Part shown: piece by piece, positions 53,340 to 63,600 of the stretch | Layout of the letters: each line of letters opens with the position of its first letter | How positions within the stretch are numbered: the first letter of the stretch is position 1 | DNA from: Periweissella fabaria | GTDB lineage: Bacteria > Bacillota > Bacilli > Lactobacillales > Lactobacillaceae | NCBI RefSeq assembly: GCF_918814575.1 | Contig: NZ_CAKKNS010000001.1 | Span: 539,319 to 603,318, forward strand | Direction of reading: 5' to 3' | DNA: 64,000 bases | Notes under the pieces: model-generated | Database searches by the model: none | What the model saw: only the letters and a program-made list of their open reading frames with translations | Told to the model about the DNA's origin: nothing | Translations under genes and position numbers: made by a program

Positions 53340-54961
53340 TAGTCGCCCCCTTTTTTCATAATGCGCCCAAATTCATGGGATAAGACAAAATCATAATGTC
53401 TAAAGAACGCCGTCACAATTCCCGCAGTATCATCATTGTGCCGCCCAATGAAACCCCGGTGAATAATTTGAATATTGGGATAACGTGCCTTTAATTGTTC
53501 ATATAATTGCGGAAACGCATTTAAATCGTAATCATCGTTTTCCATATAAGATATGAAGAACTTGGTTTGTTGCAACATTCCTTCATTAAATTTAGTCCAA
53601 AAACGTTCATTTAATTTTTGGGCGGCTGCCTGATTAACTTCTCCAACCGTATTCATTAATACATCCAAGGCAGTTGGAAAGCCTTCTGGTCGGTTAATGC
53701 GCTCGTTAAGTGCCACATCCCCAATATTGACCAAGGGCTTACCAACAATCACGGCGGCTGGTCTAATATCGGCTGCATAATATAACGATGCAAACGTCCC
53801 CATTGATAAACCACTCATGACGATTTGATTGTGCTTAAAGCCAAGTTTTTGGGCCGTCTTTTTAATAATATCAACAACCTTGTGTTCTAATTCTGGATTC
53901 CCCATATAAAAGGCACCACCCTCTAATCTTGAATCGGCGATTAGTAAAAATGGTGATCCCATACCATGCATCATTCGTTGACCTTCAAAACCTTCCAACG
54001 TCCGATAACCGGAAAAATAAACATTTAATGGTGGCTTAAAGTCGCCCGGATTGAAGTAAGTTAAAATCTCACCAGCCACATTTTGCTGGCTATCATCAAC
54101 ACTCGTACCGCCCAAAATCATCTTTCCTTGTCGTAGATGTGATTTCCGAACGTGAATCTGACCAAGTCTAACCGTTCCTTTACCACCTTTGACATAAAGT
54201 GCTGTCGCTAAGTAAACAGTCGTTTCACCGCTATAGAAAATGTAGCCCGCAGCTAATTCTTTGTTAGTAACAATTTGCTGATCTATAACCTCAAGCGAGC
54301 CTTCACGAATGAGAAATATTTTGAAGTAAACATCATCTAATGATAATTCACCTTCGACATCAACTTCAGGAATAAAGTCCCAATATGAATCTTTTGGTAA
54401 ATAGTTCGTCATTTTAACGGTGAAGACCTGGTGACCTTTTTGCTTGTTGAAGTCCGCCGTTGCGGTTACTGATATCCGCCCTTGACGCTCAATAAGCCCA
54501 TTAAATTGATTAGCAACTTCAAGACTATCCGGTGCTAGTCGAAAGCCATTTTGCCGACCAAAAATGACATATTTTAAAACGACTTTGATAGAATTAGCAT
54601 CTTGAAAATCCACGGGTACAGCTGCGGCTAGTTCCAATAAGGCACTGTATTCAACTGATAAGCGATTACGCTCGTTATAGATAACGGTATGGCGTACTAA
54701 TTGTTTAAATAAATCTGGTTCATTATTAAATTGTTTAATCTCACCTAACGCAACTGGTACGTCTCGTAACTGCTTGTCTTTTGCCCAACTTTCAAGGAGT
54801 TCAGCTAATTTTGCTTCGTTATTTGAAGCATCCTGATTATCTGAACTAGTAAATATGTCATTGGTAGCAAAATATTGATAACTAGTTGGGTCAAATTTAC
54901 TAAATTCAGCTTCATTGTCCCCTAAACAAATAACTTTAATTTTTGATTCCTTATCGTCCAT
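53339..54961 (-). CDS. asp2: Accessory Sec protein Asp2
   Basis: About 540 residues from ATG at 54961 (GGAAGG upstream). N-terminal beta-rich part, then an alpha/beta-hydrolase-like region with nucleophile elbow MSGLSMGTFASLYYAADIRP, and a C-terminal His in HRGFIGRHNDDTAGI. Asp2 of streptococci is an acetyltransferase that acetylates the GlcNAc on the adhesin and also supports export. Start overlaps asp1 by 11 bp. Confidence 0.88.
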   Translation of the reverse strand: MDDKESKIKVICLGDNEAEFSKFDPTSYQYFATNDIFTSSDNQDASNNEAKLAELLESWAKDKQLRDVPVALGEIKQFNNEPDLFKQLVRHTVIYNERNRLSVEYSALLELAAAVPVDFQDANSIKVVLKYVIFGRQNGFRLAPDSLEVANQFNGLIERQGRISVTATADFNKQKGHQVFTVKMTNYLPKDSYWDFIPEVDVEGELSLDDVYFKIFLIREGSLEVIDQQIVTNKELAAGYIFYSGETTVYLATALYVKGGKGTVRLGQIHVRKSHLRQGKMILGGTSVDDSQQNVAGEILTYFNPGDFKPPLNVYFSGYRTLEGFEGQRMMHGMGSPFLLIADSRLEGGAFYMGNPELEHKVVDIIKKTAQKLGFKHNQIVMSGLSMGTFASLYYAADIRPAAVIVGKPLVNIGDVALNERINRPEGFPTALDVLMNTVGEVNQAAAQKLNERFWTKFNEGMLQQTKFFISYMENDDYDLNAFPQLYEQLKARYPNIQIIHRGFIGRHNDDTAGIVTAFFRHYDFVLSHEFGRIMKKGGD

Positions 54962-56576
54962 CCCCAACTTCCTTCCACTTTGCAGTTAGTTCAGCATCCC
55001 CGTACGCATTCCCCAATTGAACATCATAAACCAAGGTGTCATTCCACACATTTAGTTGATAAATGTAAATTGCTAAGTAATGTGCTAGTTGTTTTAGTGT
55101 TTGAATAATTTCCCCATTATGCTGTTGGTGTAAAAATTCAATCTTCTTGGCAACTAATAACGGAATTCCCGTTTCAATCGTTTGGATAACTGGATATAGA
55201 TCTGGATTGTCATTCAAATCAGCATAAACCCGTGCCTTTAAAATTAATTGGTGCCACTTAGCACGATTTAACTGTTTTTCAAATTTAATATTATGCAGCA
55301 TTTGAACCAATGTAATCATATTGTTGTATCGACTTGGATCCTTTTTTTCAAGCAGCCGAATCTCTTTTAACAATACTGGATTAGGTTCATTCGCTTTTTT
55401 GGCTAAGACATACTGTTCAATTAACTCTAAATCTGGATTACCATCGTCAATTGCTAACTTCTGCATCAAGTATTCTTTAACAGTTGCCATCATTAAGACG
55501 GTATCAACGGAATTTTCAACGACCATAATCAAGTTTAAATCGGTATCTTTAACGATTAACTCAGTCACGGTCTTAATAATTTTAATTGCGTCCGCCGCCG
55601 ATTTTTGAATCGCATTTATGACAATATTGGTCTCAACTAAAATATTACTAATCCCTAAATCCAAATTAACAGAGTATGGTGCAATCACTTTAATCTTTTT
55701 GAGGTTAATCGGTATCCGTTGTTCCTTAATAAAGTCAGTTAAAACTTGTTTCCCTTCATTTTCAGGTATTACAATAGCTTTGGCTGCGGTTAACAAGCCG
55801 GCCATATTTTCATCTACTAATTCCGTTGATAACTTATTAATTAACGTCTGTTCAAGATATGCCACGACTGGATACCGTAAGCTAATGCGTTGTGTGAATT
55901 CACTAGGATGTAAATTATCCACCGTTAAGACAAATGGTTCCGCCGTTTTATTAGCATAATTTTCAAAAATCTCTACTAAAACCGCCTGCAAGTTTTGATA
56001 TTCATGGTGTTTAAAGCGCTGGTAAAACAATGGATAAATCGTCACTTGGTGTGGCGTATCCCCCCCTTGTTTTTCACTCAATACTAATTGCCCATCCTGA
56101 CTAAAGTAAAAATGTTGTTCATTAGTATGTGGTGTCCCTAATAGATCACGCCGCGATAAGAAACCGCGGTCATCGTAGTAGTCGATGACGTCTTGTTGCC
56201 CTGCAACAAAGTACACCACCTTACAAATTATATTGTCATTATATGGAATGATGCGCGCATAAATCTGCTTGTTATAGTAAACATTAATTCCAAACGGCGT
56301 ATAAATAATGTCAGCATCATCTGGCAATGGTATATCGTTGAATGTGATTGGTTGCCCATCCTTGATGGTTATACCTTGCAAAGCATCATACAATGACCAA
56401 ACTTTACTGCTACTTAAATCTTGACTTAGTAATTGATATCGTAAGACTGGTGTAAAGTTAGTACTTATTAACTCAAATTGTTCATCATTATTAGTGAACA
56501 TGTTGGCTAAATTCACCAAATAATCAAAATTAATATCTACCGCATCCCATTTCCATGTGGTCATTAATCGTAACAT
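54951..56576 (-). CDS. asp1: Accessory Sec protein Asp1
   Basis: 541 residues from ATG at 56576 (AGGGGGG ribosome site). GT-B-like but catalytically inactive in known Asp1 proteins; visible stretches include YYDDRGFLSRRDLL, a hallmark of the family, and HPSEFTQRISLRYPVVAYLEQTL. It binds SecA2 and glycosylated SRRP substrate. The frame lies between secY2 (spacing 29 bp) and asp2. Confidence 0.88.
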   Translation of the reverse strand: MLRLMTTWKWDAVDINFDYLVNLANMFTNNDEQFELISTNFTPVLRYQLLSQDLSSSKVWSLYDALQGITIKDGQPITFNDIPLPDDADIIYTPFGINVYYNKQIYARIIPYNDNIICKVVYFVAGQQDVIDYYDDRGFLSRRDLLGTPHTNEQHFYFSQDGQLVLSEKQGGDTPHQVTIYPLFYQRFKHHEYQNLQAVLVEIFENYANKTAEPFVLTVDNLHPSEFTQRISLRYPVVAYLEQTLINKLSTELVDENMAGLLTAAKAIVIPENEGKQVLTDFIKEQRIPINLKKIKVIAPYSVNLDLGISNILVETNIVINAIQKSAADAIKIIKTVTELIVKDTDLNLIMVVENSVDTVLMMATVKEYLMQKLAIDDGNPDLELIEQYVLAKKANEPNPVLLKEIRLLEKKDPSRYNNMITLVQMLHNIKFEKQLNRAKWHQLILKARVYADLNDNPDLYPVIQTIETGIPLLVAKKIEFLHQQHNGEIIQTLKQLAHYLAIYIYQLNVWNDTLVYDVQLGNAYGDAELTAKWKEVGDGR

Positions 56577-56605
56577 GGTTCCCCCCTGAACATATTATGC
56601 ATCTG

Positions 56606-57814
56606 TTATAACTTAAATATTGAGTAGTGCCGACGATCCCAAATCGTCCGAAATTCTTCAATAAAGTTATCGATAATTGTCACTAAAATAATTACACTAC
56701 TCATTAAAAATGATAAAGGTCGTACTACTGGAAACCACAATCCGATAATTAATGGCACAATCGTAATCAAAATAAAAAACAGATTCCCAATTGCTGTCAT
56801 AAATAACAGATGCTTATTTAACAGTTGCTCCGTTACATCGCCTGGTAAATATCCTAAGACGTAATCTCCAGATTCTTTTAAATCCTTAGCAATATCACTT
56901 GGCCGGACATTGACATAAGCAAAACAGACTCCCAATAGCACCATTAACATTGTATAAATCAAAATCCCTTGCCAAGTTGAAAATGATACAAATTTGGTTA
57001 TCAGGGTTGGATCACTATACTGAAATTTTTGCATAATTAAGTATTGTGGAATTGTAAAAATTGTTAGTGCAAACATCAATGGCATTGAACCAGCTGGAAG
57101 TACTTTGATTGGAATGTAAGAATTCGCAAAATCATTATCTAAGCCCGTCCGTTGAATATTAATTCTTAACTCAGAACGGTTCAAAAACACCCCTAACCAT
57201 GCTAAAAATAGAACAATTACCCAACCAATTAGACCAGTCGTAAAACTAACATGCATTTGGCGACCACTAAAGTTGTGTAAAACTTCCGGTAAGCTAAATA
57301 GTAGCCCCGGGATAATTAAAATAGTTGCCCCACCAAGTCCTTTTTGGACATTCATATCTGCTAACCATGTAATAAACATCGCTCCAGCAATCAACACGGC
57401 CACGTTGACAATTTGAATCCGCCATGTAAGGATATTACCTGCTGGAAATTGAGCGGTCATAGTTTGAAAGGCGAAAAAGCCTTGGAAACATGCAAATATT
57501 AACGTTAATATTTTTTGATAAATTCCACGTTTTTTCTCAGACATCCGTTTGTTAAAGTCTTTATCAATAAGTGGTACTAGTTGCCAAATCATTAAAGATG
57601 TCATATAAGGTCCAATCCCTAATGCAAAAATTGTTGGCAATGAGATATTCCCCCCCGTAACTAGTGACACAACATAGGCACTAAAGTTACTTTCATATGA
57701 ACTATCAAATTGATTTGGGTCAACCCCTGGTAAAAGGATATTTTTACCAATTGTAAAAATAACTAAAATAAAAAATGTATATAAACATTTATTAAGTAAC
57801 TCGTTTTTTTTCAT
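56606..57814 (-). CDS. secY2: Accessory translocase channel SecY2
   Basis: 402 residues, about 10 membrane segments, beginning MKKNELLNKCLYTFFILVIF with a GKNILLPGVD loop. SecY-family pattern LGIGPYMTSLMIWQLVPL is present. It forms the channel for the glycosylated adhesin together with SecA2. The ribosome site is AGGGCGGG. Follows secA2 by 11 bp. Confidence 0.92.
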   Translation of the reverse strand: MKKNELLNKCLYTFFILVIFTIGKNILLPGVDPNQFDSSYESNFSAYVVSLVTGGNISLPTIFALGIGPYMTSLMIWQLVPLIDKDFNKRMSEKKRGIYQKILTLIFACFQGFFAFQTMTAQFPAGNILTWRIQIVNVAVLIAGAMFITWLADMNVQKGLGGATILIIPGLLFSLPEVLHNFSGRQMHVSFTTGLIGWVIVLFLAWLGVFLNRSELRINIQRTGLDNDFANSYIPIKVLPAGSMPLMFALTIFTIPQYLIMQKFQYSDPTLITKFVSFSTWQGILIYTMLMVLLGVCFAYVNVRPSDIAKDLKESGDYVLGYLPGDVTEQLLNKHLLFMTAIGNLFFILITIVPLIIGLWFPVVRPLSFLMSSVIILVTIIDNFIEEFRTIWDRRHYSIFKL

Positions 57815-57825
57815 GAAATCCCGCC

Positions 57826-60198
57826 CTATGGGAAGACAACATCAATTGTGCCGTCTTCTTTGTTAATTAAATCAGCAAGTAATAAATTCCGAAGAATTTG
57901 CTTCAAAATTGCTTTCGTCATTAAATCAAATGATTTAATCGCTTCACGCTGATATTCGAAAAATGGATTGTGTTGCCCCCAGTTACGACCACTAACAACA
58001 CTTTTAAGTTGTTGTAGGTGATCAACTTGTTCAATCCACATCGTATCGAGCGCTTTAAGAATAACTAGCCGTTCATAGTACATTCGTTGGCCTTCATCTT
58101 CAATTGAAGCTAACTTATCAGCAACCGCATCTTGCAAACTTACCTTAAAGGCCTGATAAAACTCTGATGAACGATGCTTATTCAACATGCCCTGCATTGC
58201 TCTTGGAATTTGGAATCCATAAGCGACATTATTGTAATAAAAATCCGATAGTTCTTCTTCTGTTAAGGTTTTTTTAGTAATCATTTCTAAGCTGACACTT
58301 AAAATAGCTTGATCAATCACCGTGCCATATTCAACTGCGTCAATAACTTTATTACGCGTTTTATACAAAATATCCCGCTGACTTTTCAAAACTTGATCGT
58401 ATTCTAACGTCTGAAACCGTTCCATGATTTCTTGGTTTTTTTGGACATTTTGGGCCTTTGTCACCGCTTTTAGTGCAATGCGGCTAGTAGAAAGTTCCTC
58501 ATTGGCTTTATTGGTTCCACTCAACTTCTTTGTTAAATTACGCCGGAAACGATTAATTCGTTTACCCCCGTTTTCCAGAACTAATTTATCTTCAAGTGAA
58601 ACATAGAAAACACTTTCACCGACACTCCCTTGCCGACCACTTCGACCACGTAATTGATTATCAACCCGGGCATTCGCCATCCGTTCAGTCCCAATCACTA
58701 ATAAACCACCCAGTTCTTCAACCCCATCACCAAGTTTAATATCAGTTCCCCGACCAGCCATTGATGTAGCAACTGTGATTGCATTTTTTTGACCAGCAAG
58801 TTGAATAATACTTGCTTCCTTGGCAACACTCATCGCATTAAGTAAAGTATGTGACAAGCCTTCTCGCAATAAAATACGTGAATACAATTCAGACATTGAA
58901 ACTGAACCAGTTTCAATTAGAATTGGTCTACCAATCGCATGGGCTTCCTTAACGGCATCCAATGAAGCAAAAATTTTGGCTTCATTACTTAAATAGACTT
59001 TATCTGGATGATCAATCCGGGCAATTGGTTTATGCGTTGGTATCTTAATAACATCTAACCCGTACGTTTCAAAAAACTCATGCTTATCGGTACTAGCTGT
59101 CCCCGTCATACCAGAGAGATGGGCAAACATCCTAAATAAGTTTTGGTAAGTTACTGAGGCCATCGCCCGTGTTTCTAAGCTAACTTCAATATGTTCTTTA
59201 GCTTCGATTGCTTGGTGTAATCCGGCTTGTAGTTTGGTTCCCCCTAACTTACGGCCATTAACTTTATCTAATAAAATAAGTTGACCACCCTCAACGACAT
59301 AGTCACGATTCAAAAGGAATAAGTAATTTGCCCGTAGAGCTAGTAACAAATGGCGATAAACACTCGTCCATTCTTCTTCTAAAAGACCGGTTATTCCTAA
59401 TTTCTCTTCAATATGTTCAATTCCGGTTGTCGTAAACCAGATGCGCTTCAAATCATCAGATTGTTCAAAATCAATATCCTTTTTTAAACTTTGAATCATC
59501 CGATCACTGGAAGTATATAAATTGGATTGCACACGTGGTGCTCCAGAAATCAACAATGGTGTTTGTGCCATATCTAATAGCACCGCATCGATTTCATCAA
59601 TCAAGGCAAAATTAAATTTTTTAATGTATTGTTCATCAGTATTTGACGCTAAATTATCAAATAAGTAATCAAATCCTAATGCACTATTTGTGGTATAAAC
59701 AATATCTGCTTGATAAATTTTTTCTTTATCCCGGGCAGATTCCTCAAATTCACTTGTTGCAACCCCAACTTCAATGGTTAAACCGAGCCATAAATACACC
59801 CGTCCAATATCTTTACCGTCACGTTGTGCTAAGTATGTATTTGATGTAATCAAAAAATTACCTGGTCCTGTCAATCCATACAGATACATAGGCATCGTTG
59901 CTGTAAGTGTTTTTCCTTCTCCCGTTTTCATCTCAGCAACATTATTAAAGTACAATGCTACTGCCCCCAGAACTTGATTAAAAAAAGGTTTCATTCCTAA
60001 TACACGGTAATCTGCTTCACGAATTGTAGCAAATGCAGGTACAAGTAAATCATCTAATTTCGTTCCGTTCATAAGTTTATTTCTTAATATTACGGTTTGT
60101 TCTTTTAATTCAGTATCGCTCATTTCTTGATAACGATTCTCTTGATCAATCACTTTTTGCGCAATCGAAAAATAATACTTCTCCCTATTTGTTTTCAT
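57826..60198 (-). CDS. secA2: Accessory translocase ATPase SecA2
   Basis: 790 residues, as usual for the SRRP-type SecA2 (shorter than SecA, no C-terminal Cys/His zinc tail). Motor motifs: Walker A MKTGEGKTLT (about residue 92), VDEIDAVLLD-like ALIDEIDAVLLD, MTGTAST, TSMAGRGTDIKLG and QLRGRSGRQGS. It drives export of the glycosylated SRRP through SecY2. Ribosome site TTGGGGGAAG. First gene of the export/glycosylation unit after the adhesin. Confidence 0.96.
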   Translation of the reverse strand: MKTNREKYYFSIAQKVIDQENRYQEMSDTELKEQTVILRNKLMNGTKLDDLLVPAFATIREADYRVLGMKPFFNQVLGAVALYFNNVAEMKTGEGKTLTATMPMYLYGLTGPGNFLITSNTYLAQRDGKDIGRVYLWLGLTIEVGVATSEFEESARDKEKIYQADIVYTTNSALGFDYLFDNLASNTDEQYIKKFNFALIDEIDAVLLDMAQTPLLISGAPRVQSNLYTSSDRMIQSLKKDIDFEQSDDLKRIWFTTTGIEHIEEKLGITGLLEEEWTSVYRHLLLALRANYLFLLNRDYVVEGGQLILLDKVNGRKLGGTKLQAGLHQAIEAKEHIEVSLETRAMASVTYQNLFRMFAHLSGMTGTASTDKHEFFETYGLDVIKIPTHKPIARIDHPDKVYLSNEAKIFASLDAVKEAHAIGRPILIETGSVSMSELYSRILLREGLSHTLLNAMSVAKEASIIQLAGQKNAITVATSMAGRGTDIKLGDGVEELGGLLVIGTERMANARVDNQLRGRSGRQGSVGESVFYVSLEDKLVLENGGKRINRFRRNLTKKLSGTNKANEELSTSRIALKAVTKAQNVQKNQEIMERFQTLEYDQVLKSQRDILYKTRNKVIDAVEYGTVIDQAILSVSLEMITKKTLTEEELSDFYYNNVAYGFQIPRAMQGMLNKHRSSEFYQAFKVSLQDAVADKLASIEDEGQRMYYERLVILKALDTMWIEQVDHLQQLKSVVSGRNWGQHNPFFEYQREAIKSFDLMTKAILKQILRNLLLADLINKEDGTIDVVFP

Positions 60199-60652
60199 AC
60201 TTCCCCCAAAGATGAATATTAAATATGCATAACTAATATATTAATTGTAAACGAATAATACTTATTAGCATATATTTTATAACAATACTTATTATTTATC
60301 CATTTTAATTTCCTAAAACAAACTTAATAAAGCATAATTTTAAATTATACTAAAACAAGCCTTTCATGTTTTTTATTTTACACGATTACAATTTATATTA
60401 ACAATTTTTAGTATCGTTTTTGATAATTTTTAATTACATTCAATCAAATCAATTGAAACAACAACCGTGATCTTTAATAATTTAAAAATAAAATGTCATT
60501 ATTTATCATTTAAATCCACTCAATATACAGCAAAAGACGACCAACAAATATTTGTTGGTCGTCTTTTTGACTACACTAGTTCATTTAGAGTATTAACCTA
60601 CTATACGTTAGGTTTTAGTTTTAAATGCACTATTTTATTCAGTTACAACCGA
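60199..60652. other. Intergenic region between SRRP gene and secA2
   Basis: No gene. 60532-60567 is the SRRP terminator. In the half near secA2 a 10-bp direct repeat AATACTTATT occurs at 60257-60266 and 60284-60293 with an AT-rich spacer containing TTATAAAAT on the minus strand; this is likely the secA2 promoter zone. The remaining sequence is very AT-rich with no motif I can name. Confidence 0.55.
60532..60567 (-). terminator. Terminator of the SRRP gene
   Basis: AAAAGACGACCAACAAA and TTTGTTGGTCGTCTTTT, perfect stem with T run in both directions, 86 bp past the adhesin stop. Confidence 0.95.
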
Positions 60653-63600
60653 TTACTTAGTTTCACGATTCTTTTTGAAGAATTTAGCTAAACCGTATAA
60701 TCCCAAGGCATTCAATGCAAGCCCTGCACCAGTTAATGCTGCATTATCTGAGGCTGATTCATCAGTCTTAGGTAAAACATTCTTAGTATTTTCAGAATTT
60801 GAAGTGCTTGTTGACATTGAAGCACTCGTTGAAGCTGAATTTACTGTTGATGTTGAGGCACTTGCCGAATTGCTTGCTGATGTTGACGCTGAAGTACTTG
60901 TTGAGGCTGAATTTGCCTTTGAAGTGCTTGCTGAGTCAGATGCTGAAGTACTTGTTGAGGCTGAATTTGCCTTTGAAGTGCTTGCTGATGTTGACGCTGA
61001 AGTGCTTGCTGAGTCAGATGCTGAAGTACTTGTTGAGGCTGAGTTTGCCTTTGAAGTGCTTGCTGATGTTGACGCTGAAGTGCTTGCTGAGTCAGATGCT
61101 GAAGTACTTGTTGAGGCTGAGTTTGCCTTTGAAGTGCTTGCTGATGTTGACGCTGAAGTGCTTGCTGAGTCAGATGCTGAAGTACTTGTTGAGACTGAGT
61201 TTGCCTTTGAAGTGCTTGCTGATGTTGACGCTGAAGTACTTGTTGAGGCTGAGTTTGCCTTTGAAGTGCTTGCTGAGTCAGACGCTGAAGTACTTGTTGA
61301 GTCAGACGCTGAAGTACTTGTTGAGGCTGAGTTTGCCTTTGAAGTGCTTGCTGAGTCAGACGCTGAAGTACTTGTTGAGGCTGAATTTGCCTTTGAAGTG
61401 CTTGCTGAGTCAGATGCTGAAGCGCTTGTTGATGCTGATGTTGATTCTGAACCAGATACTGAAGTGCTTGTTGAAGTTGACTTAGCTTCTGAAGCGCTTG
61501 TTGATTCTGATGTTGAATCGACTGTTGATGTTGATTCTGAGTCAGATACTGAAGTGCTCATTGAAGTTGACTTCACTGTTGATGCACTAAGTGATGCTGA
61601 TTCTGATGTACTTGCTGACTCTGAGGCGGCCTTTGAAGTACTTACTGATTCTGAATCAGATGTTGATGCACTTGTTGATTCTGAATTCATCGCAGCTTTT
61701 GAAGTACTTTCTGATGCAGCTTCTGATCCTGATGTTGATGCACTTGTTGAGGCGCTTGTCTTTTCAGAATTAGTTGAATCAACTGCTGATGTTGATGCAC
61801 TTGCTGAATCAGATACTGAAGTTGACTTCACTGTTGATGTTGAAGTACTTGTTGACGCTGATGTTGAATCTGCAGCAGCTTTCGAAGTGCTTTCTGATGC
61901 AGCTTCTGATCCTGATGTTGACGCACTTGTTGAGGCGCTTGCCTTTTCAGAATTAGTTGAATCAACTGCTGATGTTGATGCACTTGCTGAATCTGATGCA
62001 GATGTTGACTTCACTGTTGATGCTGAAGTACTTGCTGACGCTGATGTTGAATCTGCAGCAGCTTTTGAAGTACTTTCTGATGCAGCTTCTGATCCTGATA
62101 TTGATGCACTTGTTGATGCACTTGTCTTTTCAGAATTAGTTGAATCTGCAGCTGATGTTGATGCACTTGCTGAATCGACTGTTGATGTTGATTCTGAGTC
62201 AGATACTGAAGTGCTTGTTGAAGTTGACTTAGCTTCTGAAGTACTTGTTGATGCTGAATCTACTGTTGATGTTGATTCTGAGTCAGATACTGAAGTGCTC
62301 ATTGAAGTTGACTTAGCTTCTGAGGCGCTTGTTGATGCTGAATCTGAATCGACTGCTGATGTTGATTCTGAGTCAGATACTGAAGTGCTTGTTGAAGTTG
62401 ACTTAGCTTCTGAAGCGCTTGTTGATACTGATGCTGAATCTACTGTTGATGTTGATTCTGAATCAGATACTGAAGTACTTGTTGAAGTTGACTTAGCTTC
62501 TGAAGCGCTTGTTGATACTGATGTTGAATCTACTGTTGATGTTGATTCTGAGTCAGATACTGAAGTGCTCATTGAAGTTGACTTAGCTTCTGAGGCGCTT
62601 GTTGATGCTGAATCTGAATCGACTGCTGATGTTGATTCTGAGTCAGATACTGAAGTGCTTGTTGAAGTTGACTTAGCTTCTGAAGTACTTGTTGATGCTG
62701 AATCTGAATCGACTGTTGATGTTGATTCTGAGTCAGATACTGAAGTGCTCATTGAAGTTGACTTAGCTTCTGAAGTACTTGTTGATGCTGAATCTGAATC
62801 GACTGTTGATGTTGATTCTGAATCAGATACTGAAGTGCTTGTTGAAGTTGACTTAGCTTCTGAAGTACTTGTTGATGCTGAATCTGAATCGACTGTTGAT
62901 GTTGATTCTGAATCAGATACTGAAGTGCTCATTGAAGTTGACTTAGCTTCTGAAGTACTTGTTGATGCTGAATCTGAATCGACTGTTGATGTTGATGCTG
63001 AATCAGATACTGAAGTACTTGTTGATGTTGACTTAGCTTCTGAAGCGCTTGTTGATGCTGAATCTGAATCCACTGTTGATGTTGATTCTGAGTCAGATAC
63101 TGAAGTGCTTGTTGAAGTTGACTTAGCTTCTGAAGCGCTTGTTGATACTGATGTTGAATCTACTGTTGATGTTGATTCTGAATCAGATACTGAAGTGCTC
63201 ATTGAAGTTGACTTAGCTTCTGAAGTACTTGTTGATGCTGAATCTGAATCGACTGTTGATGTTGATTCTGAATCAGATACTGAAGTGCTCATTGAAGTTG
63301 ACTTAGCTTCTGATGTTGATGTTGAAGCTGAGTCTGAATCGACAATAGATTTTGATGTACTTTCTGATGCGGCTTCTGATCCTGAAATCGAAGCACTTGT
63401 TGATGTACTTGCCTTTTCAGAATTAGTTGACTCTACTTCTGATGTTGAAGTACTTGCTGAATCTGATGCAGATGTTGACTTCACTGTTGATTCTGAAGTA
63501 CTTGTTGATGCTGAGTTTGAATCAACAATAGATTTTGATGTACTTTCTGACGCTACTTCTGAGTTACTTGTTGAGTTAGCTTCTGATGTTGAAACTGACT

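Noticed and set aside
60799..62139. Plus-strand Leu-rich frames opposite the adhesin gene
   Set aside because: They are the antisense of Ser-rich repeats (Ser codons read as Leu/Thr/Met), an expected artefact of the repeat composition.
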